From: Ureibacillus endophyticus | Lineage (GTDB): Bacteria > Bacillota > Bacilli > Bacillales_A > Planococcaceae | Direction of reading: 5' to 3' | Length of the DNA: 64,000 nt | NCBI RefSeq assembly: GCF_003628435.1 | Contig: NZ_RBZN01000003.1 | Coordinates: 59,942 to 123,941, forward strand | Part shown: one piece after another, positions 52,145 to 60,009 of the stretch | How positions within the stretch are numbered: position 1 is the stretch's first letter | How the letters are laid out: each line of letters starts with the position of its first letter | The notes under the pieces: generated by a model | Database searches by the model: none | Told to the model about the DNA's origin: nothing | The model's input: the letters and a program-made list of their open reading frames with translations, nothing else | Made by a program: the position numbers and the translations under genes

Positions 52145-52207
52145 GACGGGCCAATGCGACGAGGATAGTGGTAAATCTACTTCTTAAGGGAAATTTTATA
52201 AGAAAAA

Positions 52208-52250
52208 AGGGGGCTAGCCAAAAGAATTTACTTTTTGGAAGCCCCTTCTT
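52208..52250 (+). terminator. Rho-independent terminator after ydbT
   Basis: GGGGCT..CCAAAAG pairs with CTTTTTGG.AGCCCC, then TTCTTCGTT. Confidence 0.75.
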
Positions 52251-52329
52251 CGTTATTGCAACTTATACTTTTCCAACATCGTTAAATTGTGAAGAGAACG
52301 ATCGAATCTCGGTGAAAGCACAGGGACAA

Positions 52330-52935
52330 TTACTTTTTTCGCCAACGTACAATTCTTTTTGGAGAAAAATAGGATAAACCTATTAAGAAACCAGTAACTA
52401 ATCCACCTAAGTGGCTGGCAATATTAACGTTTGGTGATAAAAAGGTAATGATTACACTGATTACTACTAATGGCATAATAATTTGTTTTAGCTGTGGCAT
52501 TGTTCGACGTGTGTAATAAACAAGAGCAGAAAATGCGCCAAAAATACCAAAAATTGCACCACTAGCTCCTACACTTGCATAAAGCGGATCTTGTGTGACA
52601 ACTGTTGCTACGTTACCGAATATTCCTGCTAATAAATAGATTGTAATAAACCGAGCTTTCCCTGCAATCTTTTCTAATTCAGGTCCGAATAAAAATAATG
52701 AGAACATATTAAATAAAACATGAATAAAGCCACCATGTATAAAGACAGAAGTAATGATACGCCACCACTGTCCTTCGCTAATTAAATAATTAACGCTCAT
52801 CCCTGCATAAAAAATTAAATCCCCAAAAACAGGTAGAATCGTTAAAATGTAAACTATGAAATTAATAGCGATAATGGTTGATACTATTGGGTAAAGTTTT
52901 AGAAATTGTTTAAAACTTTCTGTACGTATAAACAT
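52330..52935 (-). CDS. Rhomboid-family intramembrane serine protease
   Basis: A 201-aa membrane protein with six helices; Ser125 in GASGAIFG and His175 in ASHLGGLVTGF form the catalytic pair, and the HGGFIHVLFNM segment is the rhomboid loop. It cleaves membrane proteins within the bilayer. It corresponds in position to B. subtilis ydcA. ATG at 52935, site GAGGTGG upstream on the minus strand. It runs opposite to its neighbours. Confidence 0.93.
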   Translation of the reverse strand: MFIRTESFKQFLKLYPIVSTIIAINFIVYILTILPVFGDLIFYAGMSVNYLISEGQWWRIITSVFIHGGFIHVLFNMFSLFLFGPELEKIAGKARFITIYLLAGIFGNVATVVTQDPLYASVGASGAIFGIFGAFSALVYYTRRTMPQLKQIIMPLVVISVIITFLSPNVNIASHLGGLVTGFLIGLSYFSPKRIVRWRKK

Positions 52936-53000
52936 AAATCCACCTCAATTTAATCTAATTATACATGCTAATTAAATAATAATAAAAGGAGAACATCCAT

Positions 53001-53357
53001 ATGATAATAAAAGGAATAGGTTTAGATATAGTTGAAATTGCGAGAATTGAAAAAGCAATAGAACGTTCAGAAAAGTTTCAACAACGTATTTTATCTGGAC
53101 GGGAGTTGAAAATATTTAACCAATTATCAGAAAAACGTAAAGTAGAATATTTAGCGGGGAGGTTTGCTGCCAAAGAAGCGTATTCAAAGGCAAATGGGAC
53201 AGGTATAGGAAAGGACTGTGAATTTCATCAAGTAGAAGTGCTGAATAATGATTTAGGGAAGCCGGTATTATACTTTAATGAAAAATTAGTGAGTGGACAT
53301 GTTAGTATCACACATTCAAAAGACTATGCAGCTGCACAAGTTATACTAGTTGAATAA
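53001..53357 (+). CDS. acpS: Holo-[acyl-carrier-protein] synthase
   Basis: A 118-aa phosphopantetheinyl transferase. GIGLDIVEIARIEKA near residues 5-18 holds the metal-binding Asp9 and FAAKEAYSKA holds the catalytic Glu-Lys near residue 58. It activates ACP for fatty acid synthesis. ATG follows AAAGGAG. Confidence 0.96.
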   Translation: MIIKGIGLDIVEIARIEKAIERSEKFQQRILSGRELKIFNQLSEKRKVEYLAGRFAAKEAYSKANGTGIGKDCEFHQVEVLNNDLGKPVLYFNEKLVSGHVSITHSKDYAAAQVILVE

Positions 53358-53467
53358 ATTTTTTTGCAGTATTATTTGTGAAGTTGTCCAAAAGTGATAG
53401 CATAAAGTTAGACAACCACTCATATATTTGACGTATCTGAGCTCAAAGTAGAAGAAAGGATGGAGTT

Positions 53468-54481
53468 TTGCGACACAAATTAATCACTTTTATTGTCATG
53501 TTGTTAAGTGTTCTAGTACTTGCGGCTTGTGGGGAGGATTCACAGGAGGAAGTTTTAAAGAATTTAAATGACAAATGGAATGATGTAAAAGGGTACGAGC
53601 TTGATGCCACAATGGAAATCAAAACTGGTAATGAACCGCGTGTTTATGATGTAAACGTTTGGCATACTCAGCCAGATTTCTACCGCGTGAAAGTAACGCA
53701 ACAAGGTGAAGACGTTACTCAAATGATCATCCGAAATAAGGAAGGCGTATTTGTTGTCACACCTTCTTTAAGAAAAACGTACAAGTTCCAAAGTGAATGG
53801 CCAAAACAAAATAGCCAAGCCTACCTAATTGGCGCACTTGCAGAGGATTTATTAGCAGATGATAAAGTGGAAATGAAAGAAGATGAAAAGAACTATATCT
53901 TTACTGCAGCAACAAGAAATAATCATAAGAGCATTATGCCGACACAAAAAATTACAGTAGATAAGAAAACATTATTACCGAAATCAGTCTCTGTATTAAA
54001 TGAGGCACAAGAAGAACAATTACTCATTACGTTCAAAAATATTGATTTAGGTATGCAACATAAAGAAAGTGAATACGCTGTAGAGAAGTTCACAGACGAC
54101 TCTGAGGATAAGAGTACAGCAAGTGCAGAAGCTGAACCAAGAGAATTCGAAACATATTATCCAGTTCTAGATTGGGATAGCACAAAATTAGTCGATGAGA
54201 AAACAGTTTTAGAAAATGATATCGAACGTAAAATTCTTACATTTGAAGGGGACAAATCCTTCACACTCGTTCAACAGCCAATTGTATATGATGAGGAATC
54301 GACTCTTCCTGTATTTGCACCAGGAGATCCTGCTGATTTAGGATTTACAATCGGTGCTATTACAGATAATTCAATTAGTTGGGAACGGGATGGAGTATCC
54401 TTCTTTATCGCGTCTAACAATTTAACAAAAGAAGAAATGATGGAAGTAGCTGCTTCTGTTACATCTGGCGGATTAAAATAA
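53468..54481 (+). CDS. ydcC: LolA-like outer-surface lipoprotein YdcC
   Basis: A 337-aa lipoprotein with lipobox LAAC near residue 21 and a LolA/LolB-like sheet fold (VNVWHTQPDFYRVKVTQ, QKITVDKKTLLPKSVSVL). In B. subtilis ydcC sits at the same place between acpS and alr and is needed for sporulation proteins or germination; the exact role is open. TTG at 53468 follows AAAGGATGGAG. Confidence 0.88.
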   Translation: MRHKLITFIVMLLSVLVLAACGEDSQEEVLKNLNDKWNDVKGYELDATMEIKTGNEPRVYDVNVWHTQPDFYRVKVTQQGEDVTQMIIRNKEGVFVVTPSLRKTYKFQSEWPKQNSQAYLIGALAEDLLADDKVEMKEDEKNYIFTAATRNNHKSIMPTQKITVDKKTLLPKSVSVLNEAQEEQLLITFKNIDLGMQHKESEYAVEKFTDDSEDKSTASAEAEPREFETYYPVLDWDSTKLVDEKTVLENDIERKILTFEGDKSFTLVQQPIVYDEESTLPVFAPGDPADLGFTIGAITDNSISWERDGVSFFIASNNLTKEEMMEVAASVTSGGLK

Positions 54482-54565
54482 ATTATTTTGTTGGACGGCG
54501 ATAAAAAAATTAATTAATTTACTATTAATCATAGTTTTAAAAATTGTAAAGAGGGTAAAAAGATA

Positions 54566-55684
54566 ATGCAAAACACACAACACTTCCGTCCAACAAAAGC
54601 CATTATAGATTTACGAGCAATTAAAAAAAATGTAAGTCAATTAAAAGAACATTTACAACCAAATGTTCAAATTATAGCAGTAGTTAAGGCAAATGCTTAC
54701 GGGCATGGGGATGTAGAGGTAGCGCGAGTTGCACTTGACTCTGGTGCGACAATGCTAGCTGTTGCTACACCGGAAGAAGCGCTTCATCTTCGTAAGCATT
54801 TCCCTAACACTGAGATATTGATTTTAGGTTATGCACCTGAATCATTTGCAACATATGCAGCAAATGAAAATATCACTTTAACAGTTTACTCAAAAGATTG
54901 GGTTAAACAATTGGATACACAATCATTTACAAAGCCATTAAAACTACATATTAAAGTAGATACTGGCATGGGTAGAATAGGTGTTACCTCAGTTGAAGAT
55001 TTTTTAGAGCTTCATGAAGTAATTAGCTCTTCTTCCAACATAATTGTTGATGGTGTATTTACCCATTTTGCTACTGCTGATGAAGAAGCTGAAGAGTATT
55101 TTAATCATCAAACTCAACTTTTCAAGCACTACATCTCTTTAATACCAAAACCGCGATTAGTACATGCTGCTAATACAGCGACAATGCTGATAAAGGATGC
55201 TAGTCTTCAATTTGACGCAGTACGATTTGGTATTTCTATGTATGGTCTTGCACCTTCTACCTATGTTAAAAACAAATTACCGTTTCCTTTGCATACTGCG
55301 TTCTCATTAGAGACTGAATTGATTGAAGTTAAACAAATTCAAACTGGGCAATCTGTAGGGTATGGTGCAACATTTACAGCAACAGAACCGTCTTATATTG
55401 GGACACTCCCAATTGGATATGCAGATGGGCTAATTCGCCAACATAGTGGACAACACGTATTAATTGACGGCATTCGAGTTCCGATTATTGGGCGAATATG
55501 TATGGACCAATGTATGATATTATTACCAACTGCATATAATATAGGTGAAAAAGTAACTTTAATTGGAAGTCAAAAGAACGAAGAAATAACAATAGATGAA
55601 TGGGCTCAGAAAGTAAATACGATTAACTATGAAATTCCTTGTATTATTACTAGTAGAGTTCCAAGAATCTATCATACGAAATAA
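54566..55684 (+). CDS. alr: Alanine racemase
   Basis: A 372-aa PLP enzyme making D-alanine for the cell wall. Lys41 in VVKANAYGHG is the PLP lysine and Tyr266 in GYGATF is the second catalytic base. ATG at 54566 follows AGAGGG. It supplies D-Ala to ddl-murF upstream and precedes the mazEF pair, as in B. subtilis. Confidence 0.96.
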   Translation: MQNTQHFRPTKAIIDLRAIKKNVSQLKEHLQPNVQIIAVVKANAYGHGDVEVARVALDSGATMLAVATPEEALHLRKHFPNTEILILGYAPESFATYAANENITLTVYSKDWVKQLDTQSFTKPLKLHIKVDTGMGRIGVTSVEDFLELHEVISSSSNIIVDGVFTHFATADEEAEEYFNHQTQLFKHYISLIPKPRLVHAANTATMLIKDASLQFDAVRFGISMYGLAPSTYVKNKLPFPLHTAFSLETELIEVKQIQTGQSVGYGATFTATEPSYIGTLPIGYADGLIRQHSGQHVLIDGIRVPIIGRICMDQCMILLPTAYNIGEKVTLIGSQKNEEITIDEWAQKVNTINYEIPCIITSRVPRIYHTK

Positions 55685-55830
55685 GAAAATTCGACAAAAT
55701 CTCCAACAAAAACCGTTATAATTACACAGTTTGCTAGATTTTTTATTTAGCTATCTTTTCAACATGTCATTTAAATGATAGAATGAGATGAGATATGAGA
55801 AATGGGACGGTTTTTGTGGAGGTGCTTGTT

Positions 55831-56112
55831 TTGTACGCGAAAAAAGTTGAAAATGTGAAGGAAGTTGAGTTCATTCCTCAAGAAATGTTAATGGAATATC
55901 ATTCACTTGAGCAAAAATCTGGAGGCAAAGAGAATTTTGTATATATCTCGTCTCGCAGATTATCAACGCACAAGCAACCAAATCAAATACGGGAAGCTTT
56001 AATGAAAGGCTATGTGGAAATGTCGCAAATCAATCTATCTATATGTAGCGAATGCCTACATGTAGAATATGAAGCACAGCATATGGTTGAGCGTCTCGTA
56101 AGCGGGAGATGA
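55831..56112 (+). CDS. mazE: Antitoxin MazE / EndoAI
   Basis: A 93-aa protein, exactly the length of B. subtilis EndoAI. The C-terminal half keeps the toxin-binding region ([17 protein letters not shown] then [15 protein letters not shown]), but the N-terminal half, where a ribbon-helix-helix should be, is hard to recognise ([20 protein letters not shown]). TTG at 55831 follows GGAGGTG at 6 bases; an upstream in-frame ATG at 55795 has no good site. It overlaps the toxin gene. Confidence 0.85.
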   Translation: MYAKKVENVKEVEFIPQEMLMEYHSLEQKSGGKENFVYISSRRLSTHKQPNQIREALMKGYVEMSQINLSICSECLHVEYEAQHMVERLVSGR

Positions 56113-56117
56113 CATTT

Positions 56118-56468
56118 TTGATTGTGAAACGAGGGGACGTTTTTTTTGCAGATCTCTCACCGGTTGTGGGATCTGAACAAGGCGGTACTAGACCCGTATT
56201 AATCATTCAAAACGATATTGGGAATCGATTTAGTCCAACAGTAATCATCGCTGCAATTACTGCGCAAATTCAAAAAGCAAAATTACCGACACATGTCGAA
56301 ATCGATGCGAAAAAATATGGTTTCGAACGGAACTCTGTAATTTTGCTTGAACAATTGCGCACAATTGACAAGTCAAGACTAACTGATCGCATAACACAAC
56401 TTGATGATGAACTGATGGAAAAAGTAGATATAGCTTTAGAAATAAGTTTAGGCTTATTAAAATTTTAA
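56118..56468 (+). CDS. mazF: Endoribonuclease toxin MazF / EndoA
   Basis: A 116-aa mRNA interferase nearly identical in layout to B. subtilis Ndo[39 protein letters not shown] and [17 protein letters not shown]. It cuts mRNA at UACAU-type sites and is held by MazE. TTG at 56118 gives the family length; ATG at 56109 overlaps the antitoxin stop (ATGA). A terminator follows. Confidence 0.95.
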   Translation: MIVKRGDVFFADLSPVVGSEQGGTRPVLIIQNDIGNRFSPTVIIAAITAQIQKAKLPTHVEIDAKKYGFERNSVILLEQLRTIDKSRLTDRITQLDDELMEKVDIALEISLGLLKF

Positions 56469-56485
56469 TACATAAAAAATAATTA

Positions 56486-56526
56486 AAACACTTTCCATAA
56501 TTTAGATTATGGTGAGTGTTTTTTTC
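56486..56526 (+). terminator. Rho-independent terminator after mazF
   Basis: AACACTTTCCATAAT pairs with ATTATGGTGAGTGTT (two mismatches), loop TTAG, then TTTTTT. Confidence 0.85.
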
Positions 56527-56630
56527 TTTGTATAAAAGTACATATTTGGCGATTTTTAGAGGCTCTAATCTAGTTTAAAGTATTTCGTCTACCTAATCAG
56601 TTATCAGAAAATTTGCTCGATAGTTAAATA

Positions 56631-56659
56631 TTGTAATTGATGGAATGTTATCTTATAAG
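56631..56659 (+). promoter_or_regulatory. SigA promoter of the rsbT operon
   Basis: TTGTAA and TATAAG are separated by 17 bases, about 85 bases before rsbT. Confidence 0.5.
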
Positions 56660-56743
56660 CTATATTAGAGATATTAGATTGAAAATACATAATTTTACTA
56701 GCTAGTAGTTAAAACAGTATTTCTAATTTAGTGGAGGTGCAGT

Positions 56744-57151
56744 ATGGATAGTAAGTCGACAGTTGAGATTATAACAGAATTGGATATCGTAGCTGCACGT
56801 CGACTTGGTCGTGATAAAGCAAGAGAAATTGGATTTAATAAAGTCGATCAAGCAAGAATAACAACGGCTATTAGCGAACTAGCAAAAAATATATTTTTAT
56901 ATGCTCATGTCGGAAAAATCGTAATAGAAAAGATAGAAGTAAACGAAAAAACTGGTATTGGGATAACTGCAATAGATAGAGGTCCGGGGATACAAGAGGT
57001 AAGAAAGGTTTTAGAGGATCGATATCGTACTCCAGACAGTGTGGGAGCAGGTTTGCCCGCTGTAAAAAGATTAGTAGATTCAATTAATATTCAATCTAAA
57101 ATTGGTTTGGGAACAAAAATTAAAGTTGTTAAATGGCTTAATCAGGGGTGA
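56744..57151 (+). CDS. rsbT: Serine-protein kinase RsbT
   Basis: A 135-aa GHKL ATPase fold: ISELAKNIFLYA (N-box), IDRGPGIQEV (G1 box) and DSVGAGLPAVKRLVD (G2 box). In B. subtilis RsbT is released from the RsbR/RsbS stressosome and activates RsbU, starting the SigB stress response. No rsbR or rsbS gene lies beside it: only about 275 bases separate it from mazF. ATG follows GGAGGTG. Confidence 0.93.
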   Translation: MDSKSTVEIITELDIVAARRLGRDKAREIGFNKVDQARITTAISELAKNIFLYAHVGKIVIEKIEVNEKTGIGITAIDRGPGIQEVRKVLEDRYRTPDSVGAGLPAVKRLVDSINIQSKIGLGTKIKVVKWLNQG

Positions 57152-57155
57152 AAAC

Positions 57156-58148
57156 TTGAATAAACTAAAAGCTCAGTATAAGAGGATTTTATCTGACTAT
57201 ATTCAAAGCCAAAATGAAAGTAACTTGTATATCGGTCAAAACTTTATTAAACAACTAATTCAAAAGAATTTAACTCCAGAAGATGTAATAGATATACATA
57301 AACAAGCAATAGAAGAAATTTATAACGATTTACCAGAATCAATGTTACATGCATATGATTTTTTAATCGAAGTGATGGTACATTTTGGTTTGATGTTTAA
57401 AGAACACCAGAGTCTCTTAATAAAACAAGAAGAGATTCGAATAGAAATGGATGTAGCAGCAAAAATTCAGAATCTATTATTAGAGACAACAATTCCTAAC
57501 CCAAAAGATTTAGATATCGGAATGGTTTCAGTACCTATCCGAAAATTGAACGGAGATTATGTACATTTTATGCATAATCAAAATTATTTTAGTGTTGCAG
57601 TAACGGATGTTGTAGGGAAAGGGGTCCCTGCAGCACTTTGTATGTCCATGGTAAAGTACGGGTTAGACACATTAGAGTATGCGCGGAGTAACCCATCATA
57701 TGTTTTAGAAGTGTTAAATAATATCATCGAAAAAAGTGTAGATGACAGTATGTTTGTTTCCCTATTTTATGGGCGTTTTGATTTAGAGAATAATATATTT
57801 ACATGGAGTTCTGCTGGCCACGAACCGGCACTTTACTATAATTCAACAGAGCAAACTTTTTATGACCTTGAAACAAAAGGATTGTTATTAGGCATTTTAC
57901 AAGAAGTAAAGTACAACCAACATGATATAAAATTAAACGATAATGATTTTTTAATATTAATGACAGATGGGGTAACAGATTTTCGCGAGATGGAGGAATT
58001 TGACTCTAGAGGTTATATAAAAGATCTGGCACTGTCAATTAGTCATTTAACTGCACAAGAAATGTGTGAAGTTATCTATGAAAAATTGCAGGAACTACTA
58101 AACTTCAATATAGAAGATGACTTTACAATTGTTGTTATTAAAAAATAA
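57156..58148 (+). CDS. rsbU: PP2C phosphatase RsbU
   Basis: A 330-aa protein with an N-terminal helical RsbT-binding domain (about 1-85; DIHKQAIEEIYNDLPES) and a C-terminal PP2C/SpoIIE phosphatase domain (GMVSVPIRKLNGDYV, VAVTDVVGKGVPAALCMSMVK with a split, LILMTDGVTDFRE). It dephosphorylates RsbV. The presence of the RsbT-binding part shows RsbT is used. TTG at 57156 follows AGGGGTG; it nearly abuts rsbT. Confidence 0.94.
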   Translation: MNKLKAQYKRILSDYIQSQNESNLYIGQNFIKQLIQKNLTPEDVIDIHKQAIEEIYNDLPESMLHAYDFLIEVMVHFGLMFKEHQSLLIKQEEIRIEMDVAAKIQNLLLETTIPNPKDLDIGMVSVPIRKLNGDYVHFMHNQNYFSVAVTDVVGKGVPAALCMSMVKYGLDTLEYARSNPSYVLEVLNNIIEKSVDDSMFVSLFYGRFDLENNIFTWSSAGHEPALYYNSTEQTFYDLETKGLLLGILQEVKYNQHDIKLNDNDFLILMTDGVTDFREMEEFDSRGYIKDLALSISHLTAQEMCEVIYEKLQELLNFNIEDDFTIVVIKK

Positions 58149-58167
58149 TATATTTAAACTTTAGTAG

Positions 58168-58192
58168 GTTTAAATCTTATTTGATAGGGAAA
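58168..58192 (+). promoter_or_regulatory. SigB-dependent promoter of rsbV-rsbW-sigB
   Basis: GTTTAA and GGGAAA are separated by 13 bases, matching the SigB consensus GTTTAA-N12-14-GGGWAW. It lies where B. subtilis has its autoregulatory SigB promoter. Confidence 0.85.
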
Positions 58193-58224
58193 TGTATTAT
58201 AGGTATTGATGGGAGGTACCCAAA

Positions 58225-58548
58225 GTGAATGTAAGTGTGCAGTTTCGAAAAAATGATAATACTTTACAAGGTTTTGTAGAAGGTGAGCTTGATACTTATA
58301 CTGCGCCAATGTTACGAGAAGAGTTAGATTCTATTCAGTTATTTGAAGGAATGTCTATTGAACTTGATCTTTCTAATGTTCGTTATATGGATAGCACTGG
58401 TCTAGGGGTTTTTGTTGCCTTCTACAAAAAAGTAATGAAACAAAAGGCTAATTTAAAATTGGTAGCATTATCTAGTAGACTTGCGAGATTATTTGAAATT
58501 ACAGGCCTAAGTGAATTGATGGAGATCGAATCAGTTAAGAAGGTGTGA
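58225..58548 (+). CDS. rsbV: Anti-anti-sigma factor RsbV
   Basis: A 107-aa STAS-domain protein; Ser57 in YMDSTGLGVF is the residue phosphorylated by RsbW. Unphosphorylated RsbV binds RsbW and frees SigB. GTG/ATG region: ATG at 58225 follows GGGAGG. It overlaps rsbW by a few bases. Confidence 0.95.
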   Translation: MNVSVQFRKNDNTLQGFVEGELDTYTAPMLREELDSIQLFEGMSIELDLSNVRYMDSTGLGVFVAFYKKVMKQKANLKLVALSSRLARLFEITGLSELMEIESVKKV

Positions 58549-59027
58549 ATAAATTAATGAGAGCATTTGACTACATTGAAATTAGAATACCGGCAAAACC
58601 GCAGTATGTCAGTGTTATTAGATTAACGATTTCTGGAATGGCTACTAGAATAGGGTTTTCGTATGACCAAATTGAAGATTTAAAGATTGCTGTTAGTGAG
58701 GCTGTTACAAATGTAGTACAGCACGCCTATCAAGGTATTGAAGACGGTGAAATTGTTATTGGGAGCGCACTGTATCCTCATAAAATCGAAGTAATGATTT
58801 CAGACTTTGGAAGCAGCTTTAATTTTGAAGAGGTTAAATCGAATATAGGACCATATCGTGATTATGAGAACGTCGAGCTCATACGTGAAGGTGGACTAGG
58901 GTTGTTCCTAATGGAGACGTTAATGGATGAAGTGAGGGTGAATAACGAAGGCGGAGCTACTGTTTTCATGACAAAGTATGTCACGAGAGAGCAGGTGGGA
59001 GAAGATGTCGAACAAATCTCAACTTGA
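58545..59027 (+). CDS. rsbW: Anti-sigma-B factor and kinase RsbW
   Basis: A 160-aa GHKL serine kinase: KIAVSEAVTNVVQHAY (N-box), ISDFGSSFNFEE (G1 region) and EGGLGLFLMETLMDEV (G2 region). It binds SigB or phosphorylates RsbV. GTG at 58545 overlaps the rsbV stop; ATG at 58557 would shorten it by four residues. The 3' end overlaps sigB. Confidence 0.95.
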   Translation: MNKLMRAFDYIEIRIPAKPQYVSVIRLTISGMATRIGFSYDQIEDLKIAVSEAVTNVVQHAYQGIEDGEIVIGSALYPHKIEVMISDFGSSFNFEEVKSNIGPYRDYENVELIREGGLGLFLMETLMDEVRVNNEGGATVFMTKYVTREQVGEDVEQIST

Positions 59028-59787
59028 ATCGACAAGTAGTACTGAAGTTTACAAGTGGATAGAGCAATATCAAGAAACACAAGATGATATTGTTCTAACC
59101 AATCTTGTTTTACACTATAAAACTTTAGTAGAGTCAATTGCAAAAAAATATTCATATGGTAAATCGCATTATGAAGACATTGTACAAGTAGGTATGCTTG
59201 GTTTATTAGGAGCAGTACGAAGATTCGATTTATCTATAGGGAAAAGTTTTGAAGCGTTTGCAATACCAACTATTGTTGGTGAAATTAAACGTTTTCTACG
59301 AGATAAAACATGGGATGTCCACGTCCCTAGACGAATTAAAGAGCTTGGTCCAAAAATAAAAGAAGCCGTTGAAATATTAACAAATAAATTACAACATTCA
59401 CCGGCTATTCATGAGATTGCTACATATTTAGAAGTTAATGAAGAAGATGTATTAGAAGCGATGGAAATGTCGAGAAGTTATCATGCATTATCGATGGACC
59501 ATTCAATAGAATCAGATACTGACGGAAGTACGATTACCTTATTCGATATTATCGGTAAGGAAGATGATGGTTTTGAAAAAGCAAACCGTAGATTAGTTGT
59601 ATCGAAAGCAATGGATGTTTTAAGTGAAAGGGAAAAAAGTATTTTAAAATTAACATATTTGGACCAATTAAGTCAGAAGGAAGCTGGGGATTTACTAGGT
59701 ATATCTCAAATGCATGTTTCTCGTATACAACGAAAGGCAATCAAAAAATTACAAGATGCAATCGAAATTAGTACAGGAGTTTCATAA
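59005..59787 (+). CDS. sigB: General stress sigma factor SigB
   Basis: A 260-aa sigma-70 group 3 factor: region 2 with YEDIVQVGMLGLLGAVRRFD and FEAFAIPTIVGEIKRFLRD, region 4 with LSQKEAGDLLGISQMHVSRIQ. It directs RNA polymerase to GTTTAA/GGGWAW promoters such as the one at 58168. ATG at 59005 follows GTGGGAG and lies within rsbW. No rsbX follows; the next gene is tex after a terminator. Confidence 0.96.
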   Translation: MSNKSQLESTSSTEVYKWIEQYQETQDDIVLTNLVLHYKTLVESIAKKYSYGKSHYEDIVQVGMLGLLGAVRRFDLSIGKSFEAFAIPTIVGEIKRFLRDKTWDVHVPRRIKELGPKIKEAVEILTNKLQHSPAIHEIATYLEVNEEDVLEAMEMSRSYHALSMDHSIESDTDGSTITLFDIIGKEDDGFEKANRRLVVSKAMDVLSEREKSILKLTYLDQLSQKEAGDLLGISQMHVSRIQRKAIKKLQDAIEISTGVS

Positions 59788-59840
59788 TTAACACTATACA
59801 GAACGTGTGTAATGTATTATCAAAATACTGAAGATTTAAA

Positions 59841-59871
59841 GAAGTCTGCTTTTTTAGTAGACTTTTTTATT
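59841..59871 (+). terminator. Rho-independent terminator after sigB
   Basis: AAGTCTGCT pairs with AGTAGACTT around 5 bases, then TTTTT. Confidence 0.8.
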
Positions 59872-60009
59872 TGTGACAGAAATCATCCTTGTTAGATTAG
59901 TGTTTGCATGTAGAAGTTCCCCTTTTGTCTACTCACAATAGTCATCGATAGTAGAAATTGTTATGTAGATGGTAAAATAATAATAAGATATGTGAAAGGT
60001 AGTGGATTA

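Noticed and set aside
52141..52377. 78-codon + strand frame after ydbT
   Set aside because: It spans the ydbT terminator and overlaps the rhomboid gene on the other strand; no ribosome binding site or family resemblance.
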